NCBI RefSeq assembly: GCF_002127325.2
Contig: NC_035436.2
Coordinates: 26,480,354 to 26,544,353, forward strand
Direction of reading: 5' to 3'
DNA length: 64,000 bases
Origin: Helianthus annuus
Taxonomy: Eukaryota; Streptophyta; Magnoliopsida; Asterales; Asteraceae
The position numbers and the translations under genes were made by a program. Positions within the stretch are counted from its first letter, which is position 1; each line of letters starts with the position of its first letter. Under the pieces are notes generated by a model. It did not search any database, was not told the DNA's origin, and saw nothing but the letters and a program-made list of their open reading frames with translations. This document shows positions 1-11,200 of this stretch, in pieces.

Positions 1-1
1 T

Positions 2-1115
2 ACAGACTCAGATCAGTCGAAGAAGAGTGGAATTTCTAAGAAAAATGAGGTGAACCTTGAAAACATTGAAAAATTGATAAGCAACAAGATTTTGGAAATT
101 TTCAATCAAGTTCAAAATGAGAAATCAAAACCAAAGTCACGTGGGAAAAATAAAAAGGCTTTGAAAAATGTCCCTAAAACTGAGTTTGTTAAAGGGGAGG
201 ATTTTATCAAAGAAGAAGTAAAAATTGAAACAGGTTCTAACTCTCAGTTTGTGAACCAAATTTTGAAAAATCCCACCAATGCCTCTTCATCTTCGACCGA
301 TCATGAGGAACGTCCGAAGAACGCTGCGAAAATTCGCAAATGCTACAAGTGTCGTGGGAAAGGACACTTAGCAGCAGACTGTCCAGATGACAGGGGTAAA
401 TCACTTGTTGATCCTGATCAAAAGAAACCTTTTGTTGACAAACCACAAAATGAATCAGTTAATGTTGAAAAGAAAAATGGTAAAAATCAAAAGGTTGAGA
501 AAAACAAAGTGATTAAACAAGAAGTAAAACCAATTGTTAAACCAAATGTTAAATCACAACAAAATCAGGATCAAGAGGAGAAACCCACTGTTATTAACCG
601 TGGGGACAGATCAGAAAACGTCCCTCAAAGACATGATACTCGTGAGAAAACCCCTCACAGACGACAAAAATCATGTCACCTTTCAAGGCGTTGAGAATGA
701 CAAACGTTCTGGAGGTTCGAACAACAACTATGCTAGACCTCATGCACAGAACAGATTCGTGAATGATCGAAATGGGTCACCCCCCCGATTTCCAAATCAA
801 AGACCGCATTCGGATAATCATCCACGATCATTCTCAAGACACGAAGATGCTCCTAGATTTGGTAGGAATTTTGAGCCTCCCAGGAATCAAAATTACAATT
901 ACCAAAACTATGGAAGCCGAGGGTATGGAAACTCTGGTTATACCAACAGATCGTCAACTCCGTACAATCCACGATTTGCGGGGACTCATTCCAACAATTT
1001 CCGAAATGGAAATGGTGGACACAGAGGCGATGATGGTTATTTCAAAGAGTTTTCTTATGTTGACGAATCAGGACGACCCAAGACCATCATGGCTTGGGTC
1101 CCACACTCTAACTAA
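2..1115 (+). pseudogene. gag: gag of element A, 3' portion, frameshifted
   Basis: Capsid/nucleocapsid part of the copia polyprotein. Frame 2 is open from the window edge to a TGA at 692-694 and encodes a lysine-rich region with one CCHC zinc knuckle (C-x2-C-x4-H-x4-C, about 343-384). The reading continues in frame 3 to 1115 as an R/N/G/S-rich, RNA-binding-like tail ending in W-V-P-x-S-N before a stop. Element E ends its gag the same way (WVPKSN), so the frame-3 tail is genuine gag sequence and a frameshift lies just before 694. The N-terminal gag is outside the window. Confidence 0.8.
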
Positions 1116-1135
1116 ATTTTTGTTGGGGAGTGTAG

Positions 1136-4100
1136 GAGCAGCTGAAGAGGGCTATCTATATTTGGTATATCGATAGTGGCTGTTCCAGACACATGACAGG
1201 AAATAAGGAATTATTAAACAATTTTAAACAATTTCATGGTGGTTATGTGAATTTTGCCGGTGAAAAGGGTGGTTACATCACCGGTGAAGGCTCTGTGTCA
1301 AATGGAAAAATCACGCTGCATAAAGTGAACTACGTTGAAGAACTGAAGCATAACTTGATGTCGGTTTCTCAAATCTGTGATAACAAGTACACGATGTTGT
1401 TCACTGATAAAGCTTGCTTCGTATTGCGTCCGGGATTTGTTGTTCCTGAAGATTGGATCGTTATGAGGGCTCCAAGGGTGAATAACACATATGTCATGGA
1501 CATGCGCCCGTTGGTTAACTCATCTGCTCCAGTGACTTGTCTACTTTCAAAGGCGACTGAAGATCAATCGTATCTCTGGCATAGGAGAATGGGCCACGTG
1601 CATCTGCGAAAAATGAACCACTTAGTGAAAAACAACTTGGTGTTGGGGGTTCCTTTACGTAGCTTCAATATGCACAACAAATGTGAATCATGTGAAAAAG
1701 GAAAAATCAAACGAAAGCCTCATAAACCGAAAACAGTTAACTCAATCCAAAAACCACTTGAGTTGCTTCACATGGATCTTTTCGGCCCGATCCATGTTGC
1801 TAGCATTGGTGGTATGTCTTATTGCTTAGTTGTCACTGACGATTTCTCACGTTACTCATGGGTATTTTTCTTAAAAACAAAGGATCAAACCGCTGGTATT
1901 TTAAGAGATTTATTCAAACAACTTGAGAAAAATTATTCACTTCCGATTAAGAAAATCCGAAGTGACAACGGCACTGAGTTTAAGAATAAGTGTATGGATG
2001 AGTTATGTCAGGAAATGGGAATAATTCATCAGTTCAGCGCTCCATATGTTCCTCAACAGAATGGAGTTGCAGAACGGAAGAATCGTACCCTGATTGAGGC
2101 AGCCCGCACTATGCTTTCTGAATCAAAATTGCCGATTTTCTTATGGGCCGAGGCGGTGAACACTGCATGTTATGTGTTAAATCATGTGCTTACTGTCAAA
2201 AGAGAAGATAAAACTTGTTATGAATTGCTTGAAAACAGGAAACCGAACTTATCTGGTTTTCAGCCTTTTGGGATTAAGTGTGTTATCAAACGCACCAAAG
2301 ATACTCCGAAAATGGGGGAAGTTGGTGAAATAGGGTTCTTTTTGGGTTATGCCAATGGAACTCCAAACAAACGCGTTTATAACATCAAGAAGCGAACAGT
2401 GGAGATCGTGTTTGACATAACTCCTTTGAGTTTCGATCCTCCACCGTCCGAATTCGGTCCCAAAAGTGGTTATGATTATGATAAATTATTTGATTCTTTT
2501 GATCTTCCTGATGTTTCAGAAGAAGATTCGGAGGTTGTATACACACATCTTGTGAACAAAGATGAAGTGGATGCGAGCTGGAGAGCTAGTATTCCTACTA
2601 ATGTGTCTTCGAATGTTCCAGTCGCTGATTCTTCGATCATAAATGATGTTGTTGCTGATCAGATCCCCAATGCAGCTGTTCAAACTACAAGTGGAGACCT
2701 ATACGTTGATTTTTCAGCATATCCAAATGTTGATGCGTCTTCTGGTAATGGTGAAGCGTCTAGTAGTGCACATGCTGAGGGGGAGATTCAATCGAATTTG
2801 GGAAACAATCTTCAAGCTCCGGCAATCCCAGTTCCAAGAACAAATATTCATCATCCTGTTGATAATATTATTGGGAATCCAACTGCGGGAGTGCAAACGC
2901 GAAGGAGTATTTCAGAGATGCAATGTCTGTTCTCTGCTATCAAGAAAGAAGAAATCTACAATCTTAGCCTGCACGAATGTTTTATCTCTCAGATAGAGCC
3001 GAAGAACTATCAAATGGCTCTGAAGGATAATTCTTGGTGTGAGGCTATGCAAGAGGAGTTAGCTCAGTTCGACAAGTTAAAGGTGTGGAATTTGGTCGAT
3101 CTTCCTAAGGGCCAGCATGCAATCAACACGAAATGGGTTTTCAAGTGCAAGAAAGACGATAAGGGTGTCGTTGTCAGAAACAAAGCACGGTTGGTTGTTC
3201 AAGGCTTCAATCAGGAAGAAGGGATTGATTATACAGAAGTTTATGCACCGGTGGCAAGACTGGAAGCTATTCGTTTGTTTCTAGCCTTTGCTGCACACAT
3301 GCGTATCAAAGTCTATCAGTTGGATGTGAAAAGCGCCTTCCTTTATGGAAAATTGCATGAAACTGTGTATGTGTCCCAACCGTCGGGTTTCGCAGCTCTA
3401 GGGTTAGACGACAAGGTCTATTTGTTGGACAAGGCTCTCTACGGGCTCCATCAGGCCCCTCGAGCTTGGTATGAGACGTTGTCAAAGCATCTTTTGGAGC
3501 ATGGGTTCTCGCGTGGTGCAATCGACTCCACACTGTTCATTTTGAAGAAAGGGGGAGATTTTCTGATCGTGCAAATTTACGTTGATGACATAATCTTTGG
3601 TTCTTCAAATGAAGAGTTGTGTCGTGAGTTTGAGAAGGTGATGAAGTCAAAGTTTGAAATGAGCGCGATGGGCGAGTTATCATTCTTTCTAGGTCTTCAA
3701 GTGAGTCAAGAAAAAACCGGGACGTACGTGCATCAGACAAAGTATGTCCACGAGATTCTCAAAAGATTTGGATTGGAAGATAGCTTACCCTATGATACGC
3801 CTCTACCGACAAATCTCAAGCTTTCACCCGATGATGAGAAAGATCCTGAAGTGGATCCGACTCTATATCGAGCAATGATAGGTTCATTGATGTATCTTAC
3901 TGCTTCACGACCAGATATTATGTTCTCTGTTTGTTTGTGTGCTAGGTACCAATCAATTCCGAAGGAGTCGCACTTGAAAGCTGTCAAGCGTATTTTCAGA
4001 TATCTGAAAGGAACGCCTAAGCTTGGATTATGGTATCCAGCTGAAGGTGGTCTGGATTTGATGGCGTATGCTGACGCAGATTTCGGAGGGTGCCGGATGA

Positions 4101-4525
4101 ACAGAAAGTCAACCTCTGGCGGCGCACAACTTCTTGGAAACCGTCTTGTCTCTTGGCAATGCAAAAAGCAAGTTGCCGTTTCTCTATCCACGTGCGAGGC
4201 CGAGTACATTGCTGCGTCAAGCTGTTGTGCTCAGGTTTTGTGGATTCAGCAGCAAATGAGGGACTACGGTTTGAATTTTACTCGAACTCCTATCCTTGTT
4301 GATAATAACTCTGCCATTTCCATAACAAACAATCCGGTAAATCACTCACGCACTAAGCACATAGATGTTAGGCATCATTTTATTCGCGACTGTGCTGAGA
4401 AGGGATTAATAGAAGTGGTTAGGGTAGACACCTTGGATAATCTTGCCGACCTGTTTACGAAAACATTCGATCGGGCTAGATTTAAAAATCTGGTCCGAAT
4501 GATTGGCATGATCAACCCAGAGTAA
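1136..4525 (+). CDS. pol: pol polyprotein of element A (protease motif, integrase, RT, RNase H)
   Basis: Uninterrupted frame of about 1,130 codons from just after an in-frame TAG (1133-1135) to TAA; the first ATG is at 1193. The protease signature W-Y-I-D-S-G-C-S-R-H-M-T-G lies just before and over that ATG, so translation probably enters from gag rather than at the ATG. Counting from the ATG: integrase zinc-binding H130, H135, C164, C167; integrase catalytic D195 (MDLFG), D258 (SDNG) and E294 (VAERKN); copia RT from about residue 600 with YVDD near 795; RNase H from about 960. Domain order integrase before RT identifies Ty1-copia. All catalytic residues checked are present, so the enzyme module looks functional although gag is frameshifted. 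Confidence 0.93.
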   Translation, partial: EQLKRAIYIWYIDSGCSRHMTGNKELLNNFKQFHGGYVNFAGEKGGYITGEGSVSNGKITLHKVNYVEELKHNLMSVSQICDNKYTMLFTDKACFVLRPGFVVPEDWIVMRAPRVNNTYVMDMRPLVNSSAPVTCLLSKATEDQSYLWHRRMGHVHLRKMNHLVKNNLVLGVPLRSFNMHNKCESCEKGKIKRKPHKPKTVNSIQKPLELLHMDLFGPIHVASIGGMSYCLVVTDDFSRYSWVFFLKTKDQTAGILRDLFKQLEKNYSLPIKKIRSDNGTEFKNKCMDELCQEMGIIHQFSAPYVPQQNGVAERKNRTLIEAARTMLSESKLPIFLWAEAVNTACYVLNHVLTVKREDKTCYELLENRKPNLSGFQPFGIKCVIKRTKDTPKMGEVGEIGFFLGYANGTPNKRVYNIKKRTVEIVFDITPLSFDPPPSEFGPKSGYDYDKLFDSFDLPDVSEEDSEVVYTHLVNKDEVDASWRASIPTNVSSNVPVADSSIINDVVADQIPNAAVQTTSGDLYVDFSAYPNVDASSGNGEASSSAHAEGEIQSNLGNNLQAPAIPVPRTNIHHPVDNIIGNPTAGVQTRRSISEMQCLFSAIKKEEIYNLSLHECFISQIEPKNYQMALKDNSWCEAMQEELAQFDKLKVWNLVDLPKGQHAINTKWVFKCKKDDKGVVVRNKARLVVQGFNQEEGIDYTEVYAPVARLEAIRLFLAFAAHMRIKVYQLDVKSAFLYGKLHETVYVSQPSGFAALGLDDKVYLLDKALYGLHQAPRAWYETLSKHLLEHGFSRGAIDSTLFILKKGGDFLIVQIYVDDIIFGSSNEELCREFEKVMKSKFEMSAMGELSFFLGLQVSQEKTGTYVHQTKYVHEILKRFGLEDSLPYDTPLPTNLKLSPDDEKDPEVDPTLYRAMIGSLMYLTASRPDIMFSVCLCARYQSIPKESHLKAVKRIFRYLKGTPKLGLWYPAEGGLDLMAYADADFGGCRMNRKSTSGGAQLLGNRLVSWQCKKQVAVSLSTCEAEYIAASSCCAQVLWIQQQMRDYGLNFTRTPILVDNNSAISITNNPVNHSRTKHIDVRHHFIRDCAEKGLIEVVRVDTLDNLADLFTKTFDRARFKNLVRMIGMINPE

Positions 4526-6104
4526 AATGATGTCCAAACTCGCATAGAAACTTTATTTTATCTTTTCTGTATAGTTCTTACCGCTTTCGAAAAATTGAAA
4601 AACTCCAAAAATATTTTACTTAGTTGTAGGATAAATTTCAGAAAAATACAAAAACATTTGAAAAATTTAAAATGAAGCCGTGTTGAGATATAAGGGAAAT
4701 GATAGTACATCGGTTAGTCGTATTTGGTGCAGGACTATGGCTATATATATATGAGATTAACTGTTAAATGTGACAGCTTCATTATACGTTGCATCGGTAG
4801 GTTTTACGCGTAAATAAGAACCTGTTTTTGGTATATAAACATAATGAACTGCGTAACTCGTGTGGCGCATCTCTCGGATATATGGTCTTGGTACCGTAAT
4901 TTCGTTTGATAGATTGCCGAGGTTCTGAGATACGTGGTCTTTATGCTGTTTATCATCTGGGTATCATGGTTGCTTCTTTTACCGAAAATAACGGGGACGC
5001 AAGTCTAGATCTTCCATGATACCATACATACGTGTAAATATCTTCAAAACATGATGCATCCGACCCGAATAAGTGATAAACAATCACATGTCCCACAAAA
5101 TCTTGCGGGAGTCAAGTCTATCCTCAATAAGTGATTCTATCACAAATGACTTGCTCCTGTGCCTTTGCATCTGAAAACCAAATAAGTGAGTATCTCACAT
5201 TAGCTTATACGTCAAAAACAGATGATAAATGGTATACTCACCAGTAAGATGATCTCTCGCGCATACCTTGATACGGGAGTATATTCTGAGGTGGGTAAAC
5301 ATAGTTACTGTCAGCCTAATACACTTAATTCCATATCTCGAAAACAGTGTTCGAACGCGTGCTAAAACTTAAGTGGACCACAATACCGTTGAACGTCTTG
5401 AACTGTCAACATTATTCTAAAACATTAAAGATAAATTCTATGGTTTCTGTGTTGGATACCGACAGAAAAACCGATATGATTCCTTTGCTCCGATTTCGCA
5501 AAAAGATAATTAGTGTAAATACGTTCGTAGGTTTAATTTCCTTTCAGTCAAAAATTGAAAAATCACAAAAAGATTTTGCTTTCTTGTTTCTATGTGCGAG
5601 TTATCTCATTAAAAATACTCTAGGGTTGTGACTATTATTTAATAAGGTGTTGAACATCAAATTTGGTAAGTTTAAAATAAGTTTTCTTTGAAAAACAAAA
5701 AAAATCGGTCGTGTGAAATTCATCTAAGTGTGTGAGAAATCTCATTAGGTAGGTAGTCGATAATTTCTGTTCCAAGCATAAAACTTTAGTGAAATTCTTG
5801 TTCTTTGAAAAACTTCAAAATTTGAAAGGATGTGTTGAGAGGAGTTTAGGGGGTGTTAGTGGAAATTTAAAATTTAAATTGGGTCAGATTTCTTTAAAAA
5901 CAAATCTTGGGGCCGACCTTTATCGAGACAACATGGCGGTCCAAGTGTTTGCAATGAAGGTCCGAGTTTTTGTAACTCAAACCGTGAAGTCCGAGTTTAT
6001 TAAAAAAAAAGGGGGGGGTCCGATTTTTAATACCCTTGGGTCCGATTTTTGTATAAACCTCGGATCCGGGTTTTGTCTTTCAACTGTGACCCACTTTTAA
6101 AGCC
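4526..6104 (+). other. Non-coding spacer of element A after pol
   Basis: No convincing coding sequence. Three short stretches near 5068-5200 share the form AATAAGTGA followed within about 10-15 bases by a TCACA-like complement (small hairpins). From about 5880 onward GTCCGA(G/T)TTT phrases appear, the leading edge of the CCGAG array. The small frames here have no recognisable domains. Confidence 0.6.
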
Positions 6105-8238
6105 CCTTTAGGTCCGATTTTCTTGTATTCCTTCTCCTTCACAAAAGGCAACAAAACTCAGAGGATTACTTGCCCTCATCATCGCATCTTCCTTGGTGAT
6201 CCACCTCCCTTCTTACTTTCTTACTTCCACCTTTCTCTTGCAAGTTCTTGTTTTGTTGAGTCTAGAACATCAAGTCCTTATCAAGGTATGTGTTTCAACT
6301 CTCTCTTCATCTCCATTGTTACAATCTTGGTAAGAACTTTAGGGCTTGAATTTTCATCTTGGATAGAACTTAGTGTTCATGTTTCTTGATAAATTCATGC
6401 TTGAATCTCTGTGATTTCTTACTAATTGTTGATATTAGTTGATGTTATTGAAGCTTTTTGGAGTTAGGGTTTGTGTAGAAAATTTGGGGGTTTTGAGATT
6501 AGATTCAAGAACTTGGTGTTCTTGAAGTTGGGGTTGATGAATGTTGAAGAAAAATTGCTTGTTTGGTTTGTTTGGAGCTTTGATTCGTTGAATTTAGGTG
6601 TGAAAATGCTCTTGATATTGCCTAGTTAGTCACATATTGTTGGTTGTTTAAATATGTTTGAACAAAGTTCTTGATGTTCTTGGCGCGAAGCATGTTCTTA
6701 GGAAGAAGATGATAAAGAATTTGAATTCCTACCGTTTGATTCATAATGAAAGATGAGTTATTGTGTTGTTGTGTTAAGATTTTGAGATTCAAACTTTTTC
6801 TCTTCCGTAAGTTCGGGGAGTTCAAGGTCTTGATTCAATGATAAATTTTAACATATCGCTCCGAGTTTCATTAGCTCTTGTGTTTTTACTGTCAATCAAA
6901 AGATCCGACTCAAAAGGTCCGAAGTGTTGAACAAAAGAGTTTCTCTTTTGTTCATCAGTCCGAGTCTTGTTAATCAAACGGTGGCCCGAGTTTGATTGAA
7001 ATATAAACAGTTCCGAGTATCTCCGTCCCGAGTTTCATGTTTGATCTCCGAGGTTTGACCATATACCAGTTCCGAGGTTTAGTCAACTGTTATTCAACTG
7101 CAAGGGACCGAGTTTTCAAAACAGTAAACACCGAGTTTTGTTCTGTCCCGAGTTTTAAAATACTTTTCTTTCCGAGGATTCTCTTTTTCATCCCGAGTTT
7201 TGTTTTGTTTCTTTGGTCCGAGGTCTCTGTTCCGAGGTCTCTGTTGTTTCCAAGTTTGATAACAAGCTCCGAGTTTTATGAGTCCTTTAAAACTTTCTGC
7301 TCCGAGTTACAGGTCCGAATCTCCGAGTTTTATAAATGTATCAGTTCACATCTCCGAGTTTGGACCTATGTGTGAATGCTCCGAGTTCTTAAAAACTGTT
7401 TAACATATTCCGAGTTTCTTTTAATGATGTGTCTCCGAGTCTCATTCATACCGAGTTTCTGAAACATATTTTCAGGTCCGAGGTTTTGCTTTAAAGCTCC
7501 GAGTTTCATTTCCTTTCAAGTCCGAAGTCTTACAGGTCCAAGTTCTTTAAAATTTGTGCAGAGTTTAAAGGTCCGAGGTTGTTTGTGCAGTGTATCAGGT
7601 TCCGAGTTTCATGACACTGTTTATTTTGTCCGCTGTATTGTTTAAAATGTCCGAGGTTCTTTTAGTCAACTGCAGTCTGAGTTTTTCTATTCACTTGGCT
7701 CCGTGTTTTGACCTCCGAGTTTGTTTTGACAATTACAGTTGGTCCGAGTTTTACAATTCTTTGTCTGGTCAGAGTTTTGTTTCTCAGTGTGTAAAGTTTA
7801 AGTGGGTCCGAGGTTTATGAAGTTATGTCAGTCCGAATTTTTTAAAGTATCCAAGTTTGTCTCATGTGTCACCGAGTTTCTCTTGTGAAACTCTAACTGG
7901 TTCTGAGTTCTTAATGTAGTCACTTAGGTCTTGTATTTAGAATGTTAATCTGTCAAGTATTTATGCTGACTGTTAGACCGAGTTTTTGAGCTACATTTAT
8001 TGTTAAACATCCTGAGGTGTATAAGTGTTTATGTGTTGGTCAGAAAATTCAGTCTGTATATTTGACAGTGTGTTTTGAATTATCCTAGGCATGATTTTAT
8101 ATACGTTAACTATGTGTTTTCGTCTATGTGACAGTAAATTTTGCCCGACATTATGTATTAAAGTTTACTATGTGTACTCGGCATATTTTACTTCTAAACT
8201 GATGCATGTGTTTCGTTTATGTTTTGTTTTGAACAGAA
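6105..8238 (+). other. Predicted 5' leader exon and leader intron upstream of ORF2
   Basis: A pyrimidine-rich leader-like stretch (6105-6285) ends in a consensus plant donor, TCAAG|GTATGTG, with the intron beginning at 6286. A matching acceptor, TTTTGTTTTGAACAG, ends at 8236, and the ORF2 ATG starts two bases later at 8239. The predicted intron is 1,951 bp and T-rich. Splicing would remove many upstream ATGs and deliver ORF2 as the first ORF of a short mRNA. No strong TATA box is visible upstream of 6105, so whether the transcript starts here or is spliced from the genomic RNA is open. This is inference from splice-site consensus. Confidence 0.5.
6859..7985 (+). repeat. Dispersed CCGAG(T/G)T motif array
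   Basis: By eye there are about 32 exact CCGAG pentamers in roughly 1.13 kb, all on the + strand, usually as (T/C)CCGAGTTT or TCCGAGGTT, with near-variants such as TCCGAAG, TCTGAG and TCCAAG between them. Spacing is irregular (about 15-70 bases), so this is not a simple tandem repeat. About one copy would be expected by chance. It lies inside the predicted leader intron. Confidence 0.85.
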
Positions 8239-11200
8239 ATGGCCGAACAACCGCATCCGGTTCGTGAGTTTCATAAAAGTCATAATCAAATTGCATTGCT
8301 AGATGTAAACGTTCGTGGTGGAGCCGAATATGCCGATATTATTCGTTTTCTTCGAAATTCAAGAATTGGTTTCGCGATTTCAGAAAATATTCATCTAGTG
8401 CAAGCGTATATTGATGATTTTTGGCGTACGGCTCGGGTTGTTGATGATACTATCGAAGCTACTGTTTCTGGAAGTCCTATTGTTATCACAGAGGCGGTTA
8501 TTCGTGCGGCTCTCCGTTTTGGTGACTTAGATCATGGTAGCACGTGCTATGTGCGTCAAATACAGGAACGTGGAGTTAAATCCTTCGGCTATGCTGATTC
8601 TTTTGATAAAAAGGAGATCTCCAAGGCAATGTTTCTTGGGCAGTGGAGATTCTTCTTTCATGTGTTGATGCAGTGTTTGTCTCCACGAAAATCGGGAACT
8701 GATACGATGAGTAATGATCTTGTGTCTGGGATGATTGGGTTACCTTACAACCAGCCATACAATTTTTCTCTAATGATTTTCCAAGCTCTCAAACAGCAGA
8801 TTGGTCTGAAGGCAAATGATAAGCGATTGATGATTTTGTATCCTCGATTCCTTTGTCTCATCTTTCGACATTTGTTGCCGAATCTTTCATTCGAAGGAAC
8901 TTTGCTTGCGTACGCTCTAACACCAATGGCTAATCGTATCTTCACGGATTGTGCGAAGGTTAACGGGTCGAAAAGAACTGATGCACGTCCAGTTCCGACT
9001 TCCTTGTGTGGTGCTATCCTTCAAGACAACTACAATCCAGAAGCTGATTTGCAATGGTTAAACATTAGAGATGGTATAGATCACATCTTTGTTGGAGATA
9101 CTCAAGAGCCCGTGGTTGTTCAACCTCAGGTTGATCTTCAACAACCACCGGCTGTTATTCCGGAGCCTGAACCTGTTCAAGAACCTGTGATTTCTGAACC
9201 TGTTACTGTTACTTCTCTTCAAGCAGCTGTGTCTGTTCAAGTTCCAGTTTCTACGTCTTCGGCAACAGAGGTTGCTGTAGAAACTGATGATGTGATTTTA
9301 GAGCTTGATGCTGCTTTAGATGCATGTCCGTCCTCCCGTACTGTTGACAAAGGGAAACGGCCTATGGAGGATGCTATTGTGGATGAGTTGTTTGATGATA
9401 TGCCATCCGAAAAAGAATATCTGAGTTTAGTTCTGAAAGAGCTCCAAAATTGTCTTCGCCCCCCCGAAAGTAGAAAGCTTGAGTTATTTCGAGCAAAGGT
9501 TGCTTCTCTCGGTCCCTCTTCCGATTGGGGTATTCGCCTAGCTAGATGGAATGACAAAGCAAATGATCCAGATTCCAATGTTTTTAGCTCGTCTGATGAT
9601 GATGATGATGAGAACCGTCAACGACATGTTTCTGATACGGTTCGTGTCCCAGTTCCTTTCAGGGAATATAAGCGACGACGTGTCGCTGTTACGGATCTTC
9701 AGTCTTCTAGTCCGATGGTTGCTTCAGTCTCAGTTACATCCAGTTCTGCTCCATCAGACTCAAGAGGTCTTCTTAATGTGGAGTTGTCTATAGCTCCTCC
9801 GACACTTTCTTCCCCGCTTCCATTTCCTTCCTTTGTGGAAGCTACCAGTGTGACTACGTCTGCTCAACCGGATACGCCGATTATGTCTTCTCCCATTCCT
9901 GTAGTACCGCTATTTGAGTCTTTATCATCTCAGACGGGTACAGGCAATGTGTTTGCTTTATCAGGAAGTTCCTCTTTGCCAGTTCAGCCTAGTTCTCCTA
10001 TTGATTTGCCAGCTCCAGAGACACGGAGGACAGGTCCAAGGACCGCTTTCTGTTCAAATCCGCCATCAGTTCGACGGAAGAAAGCTTCTTCACGTCCTCC
10101 TGTGACACCATCTTCAGGTTCTAGGCCATCCAGGGCTCGGCCGTCTGGTTCGAGACCTCCTGCTCCTAGATCTTCTCCAGTTTCTGCTTCGAGACCATCC
10201 AGTTCAGGCAAACAGCAGAACTTTCAAGATTTTGTTCGTGACAAGTTTCAGGATGCAGCCAAGGTCATGTTTCAACACAAGACTCAGTTTTCTAGTCTGC
10301 AGAGTGAAATTGATCTCTTGAAGAAAAGGGATGTAGATCGAGAGCAACAGATGGCTCAGCTTTTTCGTCTATCCAAGGCTCAGAGTCTTCAGTTGGGTAA
10401 GTTCATAGCTCAAGAGGCTTCGACGTCTGCTAGACAACAGACCTTGGTTGGTACTACGGATCGGCTTATCGGGATCGTGACAGATCTCGTTTCACTCTTT
10501 GCTGCTCAGGGGGAGAGTTCGGCTTCTGATTTTCAGGTCCAGGCTCAGTGCAAAATGGATGAACTTAAGAAAATCAGAGAAGATCTTGATAAGGACAAGG
10601 ATCCCAACGCATCAAAGCAGGGGGAGCAGTCAAGGAGTGCACGTGCTCCTGAAGCTGCGACTCCGGCTCATGTTGAGGGGGAGTCCTCAGGTGCAGTTAC
10701 AGGGGGAGATAAGGGCCCTGTAGAGGCTGTTGCTGAATTAGTTTTGGAGCCTGGAGAAGTGGTTGAGGAAACGTTTGAGGGTTGGCGTACAGATGACGAC
10801 TTGGCTGGCAAGTTCAGTTTTATTGAAACTGCGAAAGGGAAGTCTATTGAGTATGAGTCCTTGCCGGTAAACAGCGATATTCTCAGAAGCTATGTGTTTG
10901 GCGTTGAAATGCCTGAAGAAATTTTCAACCCTATACGAGTTCCTGAAGAAGTTAGTGTGGCAGCTCGCCGATGGTTTAGGGTTCTTCCAGATGACACGCA
11001 AAGGAAGAGATACCTATCGACTAAAGGCGAGTACTCGGGTCAAATTCGTAGTTGGGATTTCGACGAGCAGCATGGCTTGGTGATGATTAAGAGGACTGAT
11101 GGAGTTCAGTACTTCAGGCCTAGGGCTAAGGACCTTCAGACTCTTCCAGCATGTGATCTTCATCACATTGCTCAACTTGACCTCAACAACCATACAAACG

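Noticed and set aside
6859..7985. CCGAG array considered as a CRISPR or satellite array
   Set aside because: Repeats are only 5-9 bases with irregular spacers and lie in a plant retrotransposon; no satellite period seen.
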